Source: an uncultured Vampirovibrio sp. (lineage in GTDB: Bacteria > Cyanobacteriota > Vampirovibrionia > Gastranaerophilales > Gastranaerophilaceae). Taken from it: DNA of 64,000 nucleotides. A program made the translations under genes and the position numbers. Shown one piece after another: positions 25,685-32,831 of the stretch. The stretch's first letter is position 1, and each line of letters begins with the position of its first letter. The notes under the pieces were generated by a model. That model ran no database searches. It had not been told where the DNA came from and saw only the letters and a list, made by a program, of their open reading frames with translations. The stretch lies in NCBI GenBank assembly GCA_910578465.1, contig CAJTPW010000001.1, forward strand, positions 372,001-436,000, given 5' to 3'.

Positions 25685-26191
25685 ATGGGCGTTTTTCATA
25701 CAATTTCAATACTTGTAACAAATGAATCAGGGGTGCTTTCGCGCGTAGTGGACCTTTTTTCGGGCCGCGGCTATAACATTGAAAGCTTAACCGTGGCGCC
25801 GACGATTGATCGTCTTTATTCAAGAATAACAATTGTAACCGATGGGGATTCTGCCGCAATTGAGCAGATAAACAAACAGCTGAACCGTTTAATTCCCGTT
25901 ATCAAGGTTGCGGATTTGAATTTGAACGAGGCGCTTGAATGTGAAGTGGCGCTTGTGAAATTGCATTGTAAAAATGAAGAAAAATCTGATATTTTAAGGA
26001 TAGTGGATGCAACAAATTCTAAAATCATTGATGTAACCGATAATGCTTATACAATCCAGACTGTGGGCTCAGAAAAACAAATTCAGGCACTTGCGGAATT
26101 GATTAAACCATACGGCGTTAAGGAGTTTGTTCGAAGCGGTAAAATCGCAATGTCTAAGGGTAATCAGTTTGTAAATATTAAAAATCTCTAG
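25685..26191 (+). CDS. ilvN: Acetolactate synthase small (regulatory) subunit
   Basis: The 168-residue product is the feedback-control subunit of acetolactate synthase. An N-terminal ACT domain (about residues 4-75; HTISILVTNESGVLSRVVDL, NIESLTVAPT) binds valine in relatives, and the C-terminal half (about 80-160) matches the ALS small-subunit domain. The length is normal for the family. AAAAAGGAAAAAA lies just before the ATG. It sits downstream of ilvB in the same direction and probably the same transcript. Confidence 0.94.
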   Translation: MGVFHTISILVTNESGVLSRVVDLFSGRGYNIESLTVAPTIDRLYSRITIVTDGDSAAIEQINKQLNRLIPVIKVADLNLNEALECEVALVKLHCKNEEKSDILRIVDATNSKIIDVTDNAYTIQTVGSEKQIQALAELIKPYGVKEFVRSGKIAMSKGNQFVNIKNL

Positions 26192-26315
26192 TTTATAAAA
26201 TTGGCTCTTTGGAGTTATTTTTGCTTAAATAATGAACTTTATTTTTATATAAATCGTTATAGATTGTGTAAGAAGAGTTCCGAAGCATGTTTCGGTTGAT
26301 TTGGAGGCACAATTT

Positions 26316-26786
26316 ATGAAAAAGATTTTTAAAAAAGGTATTTTCGGCATTTTCTGCGCCCTTATGTTGTTTTTAGGTACGGTTTCAACATCTGATGCCG
26401 CATATTGTAATTCCCCCTGCCCCGACCCTTGTGCCCCATCCCGCACGGTTTGTGAAGGTTTAAACTGCACAACATATTGTGACAGCTCAAACTCTGTACG
26501 TTATACAATTCCTTCCGCTTCATTCAGCATATCTACTCCAAATGTTTCATTCAGTGTTTCGAATGAAATCTATACAAACGCATATAACGGTGTATACGGG
26601 GGCACATATTGGGGTTTTAGCCGCCCGAATATCTTTGTTACATCAAGGCCGATTTATAATATTAACCATTATCGCCCCGTGCACAAGCCTGTATATAAGC
26701 CCGCACACAAACCTCAATATAAGCCGCAAAATAAACCCGGGCACAAACCTTCAACCCCGCACAAAAAAACGTCTGTAAAGCGATAG
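26316..26786 (+). CDS. Secreted Cys-rich protein with Lys-Pro repeat tail
   Basis: The 156-residue product has a Sec signal peptide (basic start, hydrophobic residues 8-25, cleavage near SDA/A). A Cys-rich segment follows (six Cys in NSPCPDPCAPSRTVCEGLNC and the next TTYC). A Ser/Tyr/Asn beta-like region comes next, and the tail is made of HKP-x-YKP-type repeats (about residues 118-150), strongly basic. The start is the ATG at 26316, with GGAGG 9 nt upstream. The tail could bind acidic cell-wall or extracellular polymers. The family is unknown. It stands alone and ends before a terminator. Confidence 0.72.
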   Translation: MKKIFKKGIFGIFCALMLFLGTVSTSDAAYCNSPCPDPCAPSRTVCEGLNCTTYCDSSNSVRYTIPSASFSISTPNVSFSVSNEIYTNAYNGVYGGTYWGFSRPNIFVTSRPIYNINHYRPVHKPVYKPAHKPQYKPQNKPGHKPSTPHKKTSVKR

Positions 26787-26813
26787 TTTCGGATATTTTG
26801 TAAAAAAGTCCAT

Positions 26814-26845
26814 AAAACCCTTGAATAATGCTGTTCAAGGGTTTT
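26814..26845. terminator. Intrinsic terminator after the secreted Lys-Pro protein gene
   Basis: AAAACCCTTGAA (26814-26825) pairs with TTCAAGGGTTTT (26834-26845), loop 8 nt, followed by TATATTTT. The remaining 220 nt up to the sigma-factor gene are AT-rich and show nothing I can assign. Confidence 0.85.
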
Positions 26846-27064
26846 ATATTTTGAAACTTTAGCCTCTTTATTAAAATTTCCTCCATTTTGTGTAACATTT
26901 CTTCATACTTTCATCCGAATAAATGATGTAGCAAAGGGTGATTTTTTAGAAAATAGAATGTGTAAATTGCTATCACATAAAACCGTTAATTAAGCCCTTA
27001 TACAGGCGTTTTTCGGGCGGTTTGCAGTACATTTTTTGTGTAATTAAAGACTTGGAAAATTAAG

Positions 27065-27889
27065 ATGAGTGAAAATTTTGAGATAAACTCTTTTAAAAAG
27101 ATTGTAAGAGTGTCGGACGAGGAGCTTGCCGAGCTTTGGAAGGTATACCTTGAAGACAAGAGTAACAAGGTTGTGCGCGATAAGCTTATTGTGCAGTACA
27201 TCTATTTGACGCGCTATGTTATAGGCAGAATAAAGGTCAACCTGCCGCCGACATTTACCTATGAAGACATTACAAGTTATGGTGTTGAAGGGCTTATTGA
27301 TGCGGTTGAAAAATTTTCGCCTCAAAAAGGTGCCAAGTTTGAAACCTATGCCCTTATGAGAATAAGAGGATGTATTATTGATAGAATAAGGTCTTCGGAT
27401 TGGCTTCCAAGGACTGTCAGAAAAAAAATCAAGGAAATTAAACAGGCAACCGAAGTTTTGAAACAAAAACTTAATCGTATACCGACAACAACCGAAATTG
27501 CCGAATTTGTAGGGCTCGATAAAGAAAAAGTTGAAGAAATAATGTCTCAAGATACGGGTATCGACTCGCTTTATGATAAAAAAGGGCAGGGCGAAGAGAG
27601 CGTTGAAATTATTGATACAATTGAAGATAAAAAATCCGAACGCCCCGAAGATGCGATTGAAAAAAAGGATGCAAAAAGAGAACTTGAATTTGCCCTAAAA
27701 AAGCTGCCTGAGCGCGAAAGAATGCTTCTTGTGTTTTATTACCATGAAAATATGACGCTAAAAGAAATCGGAGAAGCCATAAATGTCTCAGAATCAAGAG
27801 TTTGCCAGCTTCATGCGCAGGCTATTATGAAATTGAGAAATATTTTGAGCACAGGAAGGTCCGAACGTCTTGCAAAATCCATCGTATAG
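27065..27889 (+). CDS. fliA: RNA polymerase sigma factor, FliA/WhiG (sigma-28) type
   Basis: The 274-residue product is a group 3 sigma factor. Region 2 (about residues 35-110) includes LPPTFTYEDITSYGVEGLID, KFETYALMRIRGCIIDRIR and the -10-binding SSDWLPRTVRKK. Region 3 follows (about 120-185). Region 4 (about 200-265) carries the helix-turn-helix MTLKEIGEAINVSESRVCQLHAQAI. The SSDWLPR and SESRVCQLH signatures mark the FliA/WhiG class, which in many bacteria controls flagella, and in cyanobacteria relatives controls pili or stress genes. No flagellar genes are in the window, so the target set is open. The interval between strong ribosome binding motifs and the ATG is weak. Confidence 0.88.
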   Translation: MSENFEINSFKKIVRVSDEELAELWKVYLEDKSNKVVRDKLIVQYIYLTRYVIGRIKVNLPPTFTYEDITSYGVEGLIDAVEKFSPQKGAKFETYALMRIRGCIIDRIRSSDWLPRTVRKKIKEIKQATEVLKQKLNRIPTTTEIAEFVGLDKEKVEEIMSQDTGIDSLYDKKGQGEESVEIIDTIEDKKSERPEDAIEKKDAKRELEFALKKLPERERMLLVFYYHENMTLKEIGEAINVSESRVCQLHAQAIMKLRNILSTGRSERLAKSIV

Positions 27890-27927
27890 GCTTATTGATT
27901 TTTTTCTGTCAAAAACCCTTATAAAAG

Positions 27928-28190
27928 AAAAAGTTTGCTAATTTGAGGTTAGCAAACATTTAATAAACACGAGGATATTAAGAGAGAGTAAAATAATACT
28001 TCTTTTGCTTAAGGTGTTTAAATTTGTCCTTAAAGCTTTTCTTAGTGTGCCGCACAAAGCCTGTTTTAAAGCTTTTGCGCCTACTTTATACTTTTTCTAT
28101 CCGTCTTCCCTATTTAATTTTAATTCCCTTACTCTTTTATAAAGTTTTTCTGCTCTAAAAAATTGCTTTTTTATTTTACAAATGTTAAGA
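27928..28190. ncRNA. Repeated structured intergenic element, copy 1 (candidate RNA)
   Basis: The first 74 nt (27928-28001) are identical to 31381-31454. They begin with hairpin GTTTGCTAA-loop-TTAGCAAAC (27933-27957) followed by a purine-rich stretch with GAGAGAGTAA. A divergent middle of about 120 nt follows, and then a conserved 3' block from about 28124 (CCCTTACTCTTTTATAAAG) to 28175. GAGAGAGTAA (27982-27991) can pair with TTACTCTTTT (28129-28138), 10 bp including two G-U, in both copies. The strand, function and exact ends are unknown. It is an RNA or repeat candidate, not a gene. Confidence 0.5.
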
Positions 28191-28273
28191 AATATTAAAA
28201 TCAAAGGCAAGTTTCGGACAATTTATTACCTTTTGGCGCTTTATAGGATTATAAAAACAAAAGGAGATTTTAT

Positions 28274-28510
28274 ATGAAAATTTCAACAATAGGAAGTAAT
28301 TTTCAAAAAGCAGGAATGCAGGCACAACAGGCGGCTTCAAAAGCTTTTGATGAAGCGCTTAGCGGAAAAGGTATGGAATATATATAGGATGCATTTCAAA
28401 AAGAAGGCAGCGTTACAAAATTTCCTTCCGTTTTTGCAGGGGTTGTAAAAGGCGGAGCAGTAGGCTTTAAAGACTTTATTCTCAGCTTTGTTAAAAATAT
28501 GATTAAGTAA
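28274..28510 (+). pseudogene. Small hypothetical gene interrupted by an in-frame TAG
   Basis: A 78-codon frame opens at ATG 28274 behind a strong AAGGAG at 7 nt spacing and ends with TAA at 28508-28510. It is broken by TAG at 28385-28387 (codon 38). The first part starts MKISTIGSNFQKAGMQAQQA and is Ala/Gln-rich and helical; the second part reads like a continuation, with a hydrophobic C-terminus (GGAVGFKDFILSFVKN). TAG is a normal stop elsewhere in this window. Either the gene is newly dead, a 37-residue peptide is the real product, or the base is an error. The family is unknown. Confidence 0.5.
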
Positions 28511-28542
28511 AATTCGTTAAAATTTACAAGAGAAATAAAAAC

Positions 28543-28573
28543 CCTGCAAAGAGTTATCCTTACAGGTTTTTTA
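28543..28573. terminator. Terminator-like hairpin between the small broken gene and yidC
   Basis: AAAACCCTG pairs imperfectly with CAGGTTTTTTA across a long loop, with a T tract on the plus strand and an A tract on the minus strand. It is a weaker call than the other terminators in the window. Confidence 0.45.
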
Positions 28574-28591
28574 TTTTATTAAAACTGTGTT

Positions 28592-29734
28592 TTAGTTTTC
28601 TTTATCCTCATTCTTGATATCTTTTGCCTCGGTCTCAATTACTTTTGAACCTTCAGCAGCCTTTGTTTCGATATCTTTTTTAGGGCTTCTACCTTGTTTT
28701 TCAGCCTTTTTAGCCTCTTCTTCCTTATCAAGTTTTTTGTTAATTATAACCGTTTGTGCAATTTGGAAAACGTTTGAAGTTACAAGATAAAGCAAAACAC
28801 CTGCAGGAATTGGGATAAATACAAATGTCACCAGAATCATAACAGGCATAATTGTTCCCATTGATTTTTGAATAGCCTGTTGTGTCGGGTCTTGCGGCTG
28901 ATTTTTATTCTGCGCCATCATAACTTTTTGGCTAAACCACATGGTTATTGCAAAAAGGAAAATCAAGAAAATCACATCATAGTGAATTGTGGGCTGAACT
29001 GCAACTGTAGGCACGCTTGCGGCCAAAATGTCGCCCCTCTTTTCAAATGTAACTTTTTCGGTCTCTCTTGTGCTGATATCAAGGATATCCACCTCTGCTT
29101 TTTCAACATTATTTAAAACCGAATATTTTTGATTAAGTTCATCCAGAGAAATTTTAAGGTCGATAGTTTCGCCCGGAACAACCTCTCCTTGCACAGTTAC
29201 AGCTCTTGTCGGGTTTTTGATTTTTACTTTTTCAAGTATATCGCCGTTTTTCAGGTATACTTTTGCTTCTTTTCCGCTCTGGAAGGTGTCTCTTGGCCCT
29301 GCTTGAAATTCGCCGTCAAAAGAAACTCCCGCGTTGCTCTTGATTGTGGCATCAAGCCTGTCTATAAAAAGAAAATTGGCTTTTCCTGCGGCAGCAATGA
29401 ATTGCGGGCTGATTAAAGCTGTATATAAAAGAATAAAAATCGGAATTTGAATGAGCATGGGAAGACATCCGCTCATAGGGTTAAACTGGTGTTCCTTGTA
29501 GAATTCAGCCATTTTTCGCTGCATTGTCTGCGGATCAGATTTATATCTGTCCTGTATCATTTTCATTTTTGGCTGAAGTGCCTGCATGACTCTCATAGAG
29601 CGTTGTTGAGCAACACTTGAAGGCCACATCGCAAGACGCACAATAACCGTAAGGGCAATAATCGCCAAACCCCAGTTACCTACTGCATTTGCGAGCCCTT
29701 TTAATATCCAAATGGTTAACTGAACAAAATCCAT
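28592..29734 (-). CDS. yidC: Membrane protein insertase YidC/OxaI family
   Basis: The 380-residue inner-membrane insertase helps proteins enter and fold in the membrane, with or without the Sec translocon. The conserved core is visible: a first helix (NWGLAIIALTVIVRLAMWP) with the functional Arg, a cytoplasmic hairpin (QPKMKMIQDRYKSDPQTMQRK), NPMSGCLPMLIQIPIFILLYTAL, and late helices FLIFLFAITMWFSQKVMM and MPVMILVTFVFIPIPAGVLLYLVTSNVFQ. A beta-rich insertion of about 110 residues (about 130-240) separates helices 2 and 3, as in cyanobacterium-like YidC with a periplasmic loop. The tail is Lys/Glu-rich. AGGAGAAATTA precedes the ATG. Confidence 0.92.
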   Translation of the reverse strand: MDFVQLTIWILKGLANAVGNWGLAIIALTVIVRLAMWPSSVAQQRSMRVMQALQPKMKMIQDRYKSDPQTMQRKMAEFYKEHQFNPMSGCLPMLIQIPIFILLYTALISPQFIAAAGKANFLFIDRLDATIKSNAGVSFDGEFQAGPRDTFQSGKEAKVYLKNGDILEKVKIKNPTRAVTVQGEVVPGETIDLKISLDELNQKYSVLNNVEKAEVDILDISTRETEKVTFEKRGDILAASVPTVAVQPTIHYDVIFLIFLFAITMWFSQKVMMAQNKNQPQDPTQQAIQKSMGTIMPVMILVTFVFIPIPAGVLLYLVTSNVFQIAQTVIINKKLDKEEEAKKAEKQGRSPKKDIETKAAEGSKVIETEAKDIKNEDKEN

Positions 29735-29778
29735 TAATTTCTCCTAAAACCTTATGTATCCCAATTTTACACCAAACA

Positions 29779-29787
29779 TGATATTAT
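29779..29787 (+). promoter_or_regulatory. Extended -10 promoter of mnmE, probably leaderless
   Basis: TGA TATTAT ends 6 nt before the mnmE ATG (29794), with no Shine-Dalgarno sequence between. The spacing is the same as at tsaE and lepA. Confidence 0.5.
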
Positions 29788-29793
29788 AAAAGC

Positions 29794-31164
29794 ATGGAAA
29801 ATTTCTTTGAGACAATTTGTGCGGTAGCAACCCCCTTAAGTGCAGGCAGTATAGGGGTTATAAGGATTTCAGGAGAAAAATCTTTTGAAATAATTTCTAA
29901 AATTTTTGACCGTCCTATAAAAGTTGGAATGATAAATCATGGTTGGATTTTGGCTGATGAAAGCGGGGAAAAACTTGATGAAGTCATTGTTTTACCGTTT
30001 AAAAATCCTAAAAGCTTTACAGGAGAAGATATTGTAGAAATTCAAACCCATGGCTCCCCTGTGATTATTAAAGAAATTTTAAATCTGGTTATGAAAAACG
30101 GGGCAAAACTCGCACAGAGAGGAGAATTCACCAAAAGGGCTTTTTTAAATCATAAAATAGATTTGTCTCAAGCAGAGGCTGTTCTTGATTTAATCAATGC
30201 AAAAACCTCAAAATCCGCCTCACTGGCGGCAAATAACCTGTCAGGAACCCTAAAAAAAGAAATTGATAATATAAGAGAAAGTATAATTGAAATATTGGCC
30301 AAAATTACTGCTTCGCTTGATTTTCCTGAGGATGTGGCAGAGGTTGAATACCCTGAAATCCTTTCTGTGCTTGAAAAAGCGCAAAGTAAAATTAATAAAA
30401 TTCTTCAAAATGCCCGCTGCCACAATGTTTTAAGAGAAGGCATACAAATTGCAATCGCAGGAAAACCAAATGTGGGAAAAAGCTCGCTCTTCAATGCCCT
30501 TTTGAATATAAATAGGGCTATAGTTACCGATATTGCAGGAACTACGCGGGATACAATCTCTGAAAGCCTTGATATTAAAGGAATATCGGCAACTTTAATC
30601 GACACGGCAGGCATCAGAGAAGGGAAAGAGGTTGACACGGTTGAGCGTATCGGCGTGGAAAATTCAAAAAATACGATTGACAATTCTGACATAATTTTAT
30701 GCCTTTATGACGGTGAAAAAGGGCTTGAAAAAGAGGATACGGAAGTGTTTCAGCTTGCAGGGACATCCAAAAACCGCTTATATGTTGAAACCAAGCATGA
30801 TAAAACGGGAAAAACGGCGCCGCAAGGCAATTCCAACGTCGGGCAAACTTTGGAAAACCCCATTATCATTAGTTCTACGACCCTTTTTGGAATTGAAAAT
30901 TTAAAAAATGCGATTTTTAATGCAATTTTAGGTTCAAATATAGAAGACTCAGGCTTTTTAACCAATCAAAGACATCAGGAAGCTCTTCAAAAGGCGCTTT
31001 CACATATTGAAAACGCTATAAATGCCGTAAATATTGAAGAATTGCAGGATTTAATTTCCATTGATATTAAATCTGCGCTGCTTTCGCTCGGGGAGATATC
31101 GGGGGAAGTAGTGACAGATGAGGTTTTAAACCGTATTTTTGACAGCTTTTGCATTGGAAAATAA
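29794..31164 (+). CDS. mnmE: tRNA modification GTPase MnmE (TrmE)
   Basis: The 456-residue GTPase works with MnmG to add the cmnm5 group to U34 of several tRNAs. It has the N-terminal formyl-tetrahydrofolate-binding domain (about residues 1-118; ETICAVATPLSAGSIGVIRISG), a helical domain and an inserted Ras-like G domain (about 215-375; GKPNVGKSS, GTTRDTI, DTAG, then a poorly conserved TKHDK in place of NKxD). The C-terminus ends in the signature CIGK whose Cys is needed for modification. The gene starts 6 nt after an extended -10 box and may be leaderless. It stands alone, followed by a long non-coding region. Confidence 0.95.
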   Translation: MENFFETICAVATPLSAGSIGVIRISGEKSFEIISKIFDRPIKVGMINHGWILADESGEKLDEVIVLPFKNPKSFTGEDIVEIQTHGSPVIIKEILNLVMKNGAKLAQRGEFTKRAFLNHKIDLSQAEAVLDLINAKTSKSASLAANNLSGTLKKEIDNIRESIIEILAKITASLDFPEDVAEVEYPEILSVLEKAQSKINKILQNARCHNVLREGIQIAIAGKPNVGKSSLFNALLNINRAIVTDIAGTTRDTISESLDIKGISATLIDTAGIREGKEVDTVERIGVENSKNTIDNSDIILCLYDGEKGLEKEDTEVFQLAGTSKNRLYVETKHDKTGKTAPQGNSNVGQTLENPIIISSTTLFGIENLKNAIFNAILGSNIEDSGFLTNQRHQEALQKALSHIENAINAVNIEELQDLISIDIKSALLSLGEISGEVVTDEVLNRIFDSFCIGK

Positions 31165-31380
31165 GGCAGCGTAAGGGTTTTATAAAGTATTTTAAATTAA
31201 AAACCTTACAGTGAGAACTTTTTGACGCACTTAACGTATTGCAGACCTGTTTTTTAAAAAATGTCAAGCGTAAAATTAAAAGCGCATAAAAAGTGTACCA
31301 AAAGTGTACCAAAATTACCCCAAAAATGAAAAATTGCAAAATTGTAGAATTTTTTAAAATCGCTGAAACCTCCTCATAAT

Positions 31381-31635
31381 AAAAAGTTTGCTAATTTGAG
31401 GTTAGCAAACATTTAATAAACACGAGGATATTAAGAGAGAGTAAAATAATACTTTCTAATTTTTGTTTTAGCCGAAGTATTTTAAAATTCATACTTACGG
31501 TGAATTTTGAATTAGCCCTAAAGCCTTATTTTATCCTTATTTTTCTTCCTTTGAAATTTGAATTTCCCTTACTCTTTTATAAAGTTTTTCTGTTCCAAGA
31601 AATTGCTTTTTTAATTTACAAATATTAAGTAATGT
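31381..31635. ncRNA. Repeated structured intergenic element, copy 2 (candidate RNA)
   Basis: This is the second copy of the element at 27928-28190. The same 5' hairpin lies at 31386-31410, 74 identical nt end at 31454, the middle is diverged, and the 3' block (TTCCCTTACTCTTTTATAAAG and TTTTTCTG, then AAATTGCTTTTTTA and TTTACAAAT) lies at 31563-31623. The long-range pairing of GAGAGAGTAA with TTACTCTTTT is kept although the middle differs. The region 31164-31380 between mnmE and this copy shows no gene. Confidence 0.5.
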
Positions 31636-31700
31636 AAAGAAAACTGTTGGGATAGCTTTCTTTTTTGCAAATATTCTGCGCATTGTTTATTTTATGTTGC
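31635..31700. repeat. Degenerate fragment of inverted-repeat family 1
   Basis: AAGAAAACTGTTG followed about 20 nt later by TTTTGCAAATATT and TGCGC matches the outer parts of the family-1 element (22043, 32452, 43217), but the centre is missing. It looks like a shortened relic. Confidence 0.35.
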
Positions 31701-31764
31701 CGGGCAAGTATGCCTAATCTGCAGGTGTTTTCAGCAAAGAAAAAAGGTAAAAAAGGCAAAGAAA

Positions 31765-31832
31765 AAACCGGCTTTGGACCGGTTAAATTTACCACATATT
31801 AGAGAGAGGAATTAGAGAGAAATCTGTTTTTA
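31765..31832. ncRNA. Short relative of the structured intergenic element (tentative)
   Basis: Hairpin AACCGGC-loop-GACCGGTT (about 31766-31785) is followed by TTTACCACATATTAGAGAGAG. This is the same order (hairpin, TTTA, CAC, ATATTA, AGAGAGAG) as in the two larger elements, with a different stem sequence. It lies 200 nt before panD. The rest of 31833-31985 is AT-rich without a recognisable gene. Confidence 0.3.
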
Positions 31833-32009
31833 TAACCTTTGGGTTACACATATACAATTCCCGAATTTTAACTTTTATAACATTTCATGATTTTTTAAGT
31901 TACATTTCTTAATATTCTGTACTTATTATTGTTTTTTAAGGTGCAGTTCTTTGTATGGGGAAAGTTTTAAAAAACGGTATAAAAAAGTTGATACCAAAAA
32001 GTATTTTTT

Positions 32010-32018
32010 TGTTAAAAT
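32010..32018 (+). promoter_or_regulatory. Extended -10 promoter of panD
   Basis: TGT TAAAAT ends 9 nt before the panD ATG, with TTGATA about 18 nt upstream as a -35 candidate. An inverted repeat GTATTTT/AAAATAC (32001-32020) overlaps the -10. The untranslated leader would be only 2-3 nt. Confidence 0.5.
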
Positions 32019-32027
32019 ACTTTTGTT

Positions 32028-32378
32028 ATGAATATGGAATTTTTATACGGCAAAATTCACAGAGCTACCGTGACCGACGCCAATTTGGAATATGTCGGAT
32101 CAATCACCATTGATAAAAGCCTTATGGAAGCTTCGGGTATTATGGTGAATCAGAAAGTGGAAATCCTCGATGTTAATAACGGGGAAAGATTTTGCACGTA
32201 TGTTATAGAAGGCGCAAAAGACAGCGGTGTTGTTTGTTTAAACGGGGCTGCCGCAAGAAAAGTTCAAAAGGGTGACAAGGTTATAATTGTTGCCTATGCT
32301 TCAATGACACCTGATGAATACAGGGGTTTTGAGCCAAAAATTGTGCATGTGGATGAAAACAACAGGATAATTCGGTAG
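32028..32378 (+). CDS. panD: Aspartate 1-decarboxylase
   Basis: The 116-residue pyruvoyl enzyme makes beta-alanine from aspartate for pantothenate and coenzyme A. It shows the self-cleavage site Gly-Ser in [16 protein letters not shown] (about residues 24-26), the TYVI and [10 protein letters not shown] blocks and the normal family length. Cleavage would give a beta chain of about 24 residues and an alpha chain carrying the pyruvoyl group. It stands alone; no panB or panC is in the window. The start has no Shine-Dalgarno site. Confidence 0.94.
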   Translation: MNMEFLYGKIHRATVTDANLEYVGSITIDKSLMEASGIMVNQKVEILDVNNGERFCTYVIEGAKDSGVVCLNGAAARKVQKGDKVIIVAYASMTPDEYRGFEPKIVHVDENNRIIR

Positions 32379-32435
32379 GGCACGGGTATTTTATGATGTT
32401 GGGCAGGCATACCCGAGCTGTGACTGTTTTTTGAG

Positions 32436-32568
32436 GATTTTATCTTCGCTTAAAATATTTACAACGAAGACAGGGCGGTCTGTTGCACATCAACTGTGAT
32501 TTGAGAGTTTAAAGCGGAGTGCTTCGCAACAGTCTTCTTTTGTAAATATTTTGCGCTTTGATAAAATC
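32436..32568. repeat. Inverted-repeat element, family 1 (copy B, with extended arms)
   Basis: The core 32452-32552 matches copies at 22043 and 43217. Here the arms are longest: GATTTTATC with AAAATATTTACAA on the left and the inverted AAATATTTT with GATAAAATC on the right, so the single strand can fold back for about 40 bases. The middle holds GGGCGGTCTGTTGCACATC and GCTTCGCAACAGTCTTC, a second nested pairing. It lies between panD and rqcP. Confidence 0.75.
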
Positions 32569-32573
32569 TGATG

Positions 32574-32822
32574 TTATTCTTCAATAATTTCATAAAGTGT
32601 GGAGGCATCGTTAATTGAAACGTTCCCTGTCGGGATTTTTAAGATACGGGCTTTTAATATACGCGTTTTGTATTCAATCATTATAATATCCCCTTCTTTT
32701 AATTGTTTTGCAGGCTTTGCGGGGTTATTGTTCACAAAAACGCGTGCCATATCGCAGACTTCATTTGCAACGCTTCTTCTTTTAATTATTCTTGAAACTT
32801 TTAAAAATTTATCAAGCCGCAT
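32574..32822 (-). CDS. rqcP: S4-domain RNA-binding protein RqcP/YabO-like
   Basis: The 82-residue product is a single S4 RNA-binding domain: MRLDKFLKVSRIIKRRSVAN, then RVFVNNNPAKPAKQLKEGDIIMIEY. This is the family of RqcP (YabO/Hsp15), which binds stalled large ribosomal subunits in ribosome-associated quality control. The length and the MRLDKFLK start are typical. It follows the PfkB-type kinase gene on the same strand after 9 nt, probably in one operon. RqcH is not in the window. Confidence 0.85.
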   Translation of the reverse strand: MRLDKFLKVSRIIKRRSVANEVCDMARVFVNNNPAKPAKQLKEGDIIMIEYKTRILKARILKIPTGNVSINDASTLYEIIEE

Positions 32823-32831
32823 TGGAATTCC

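Noticed and set aside
18898..28510. Stop codon reassignment suggested by two genes with internal TAA and TAG
   Set aside because: TAA, TAG and TGA all serve as normal stops at well-defined gene ends in the window (for example tsaB TAG, tsaE TGA, rplM TAA).
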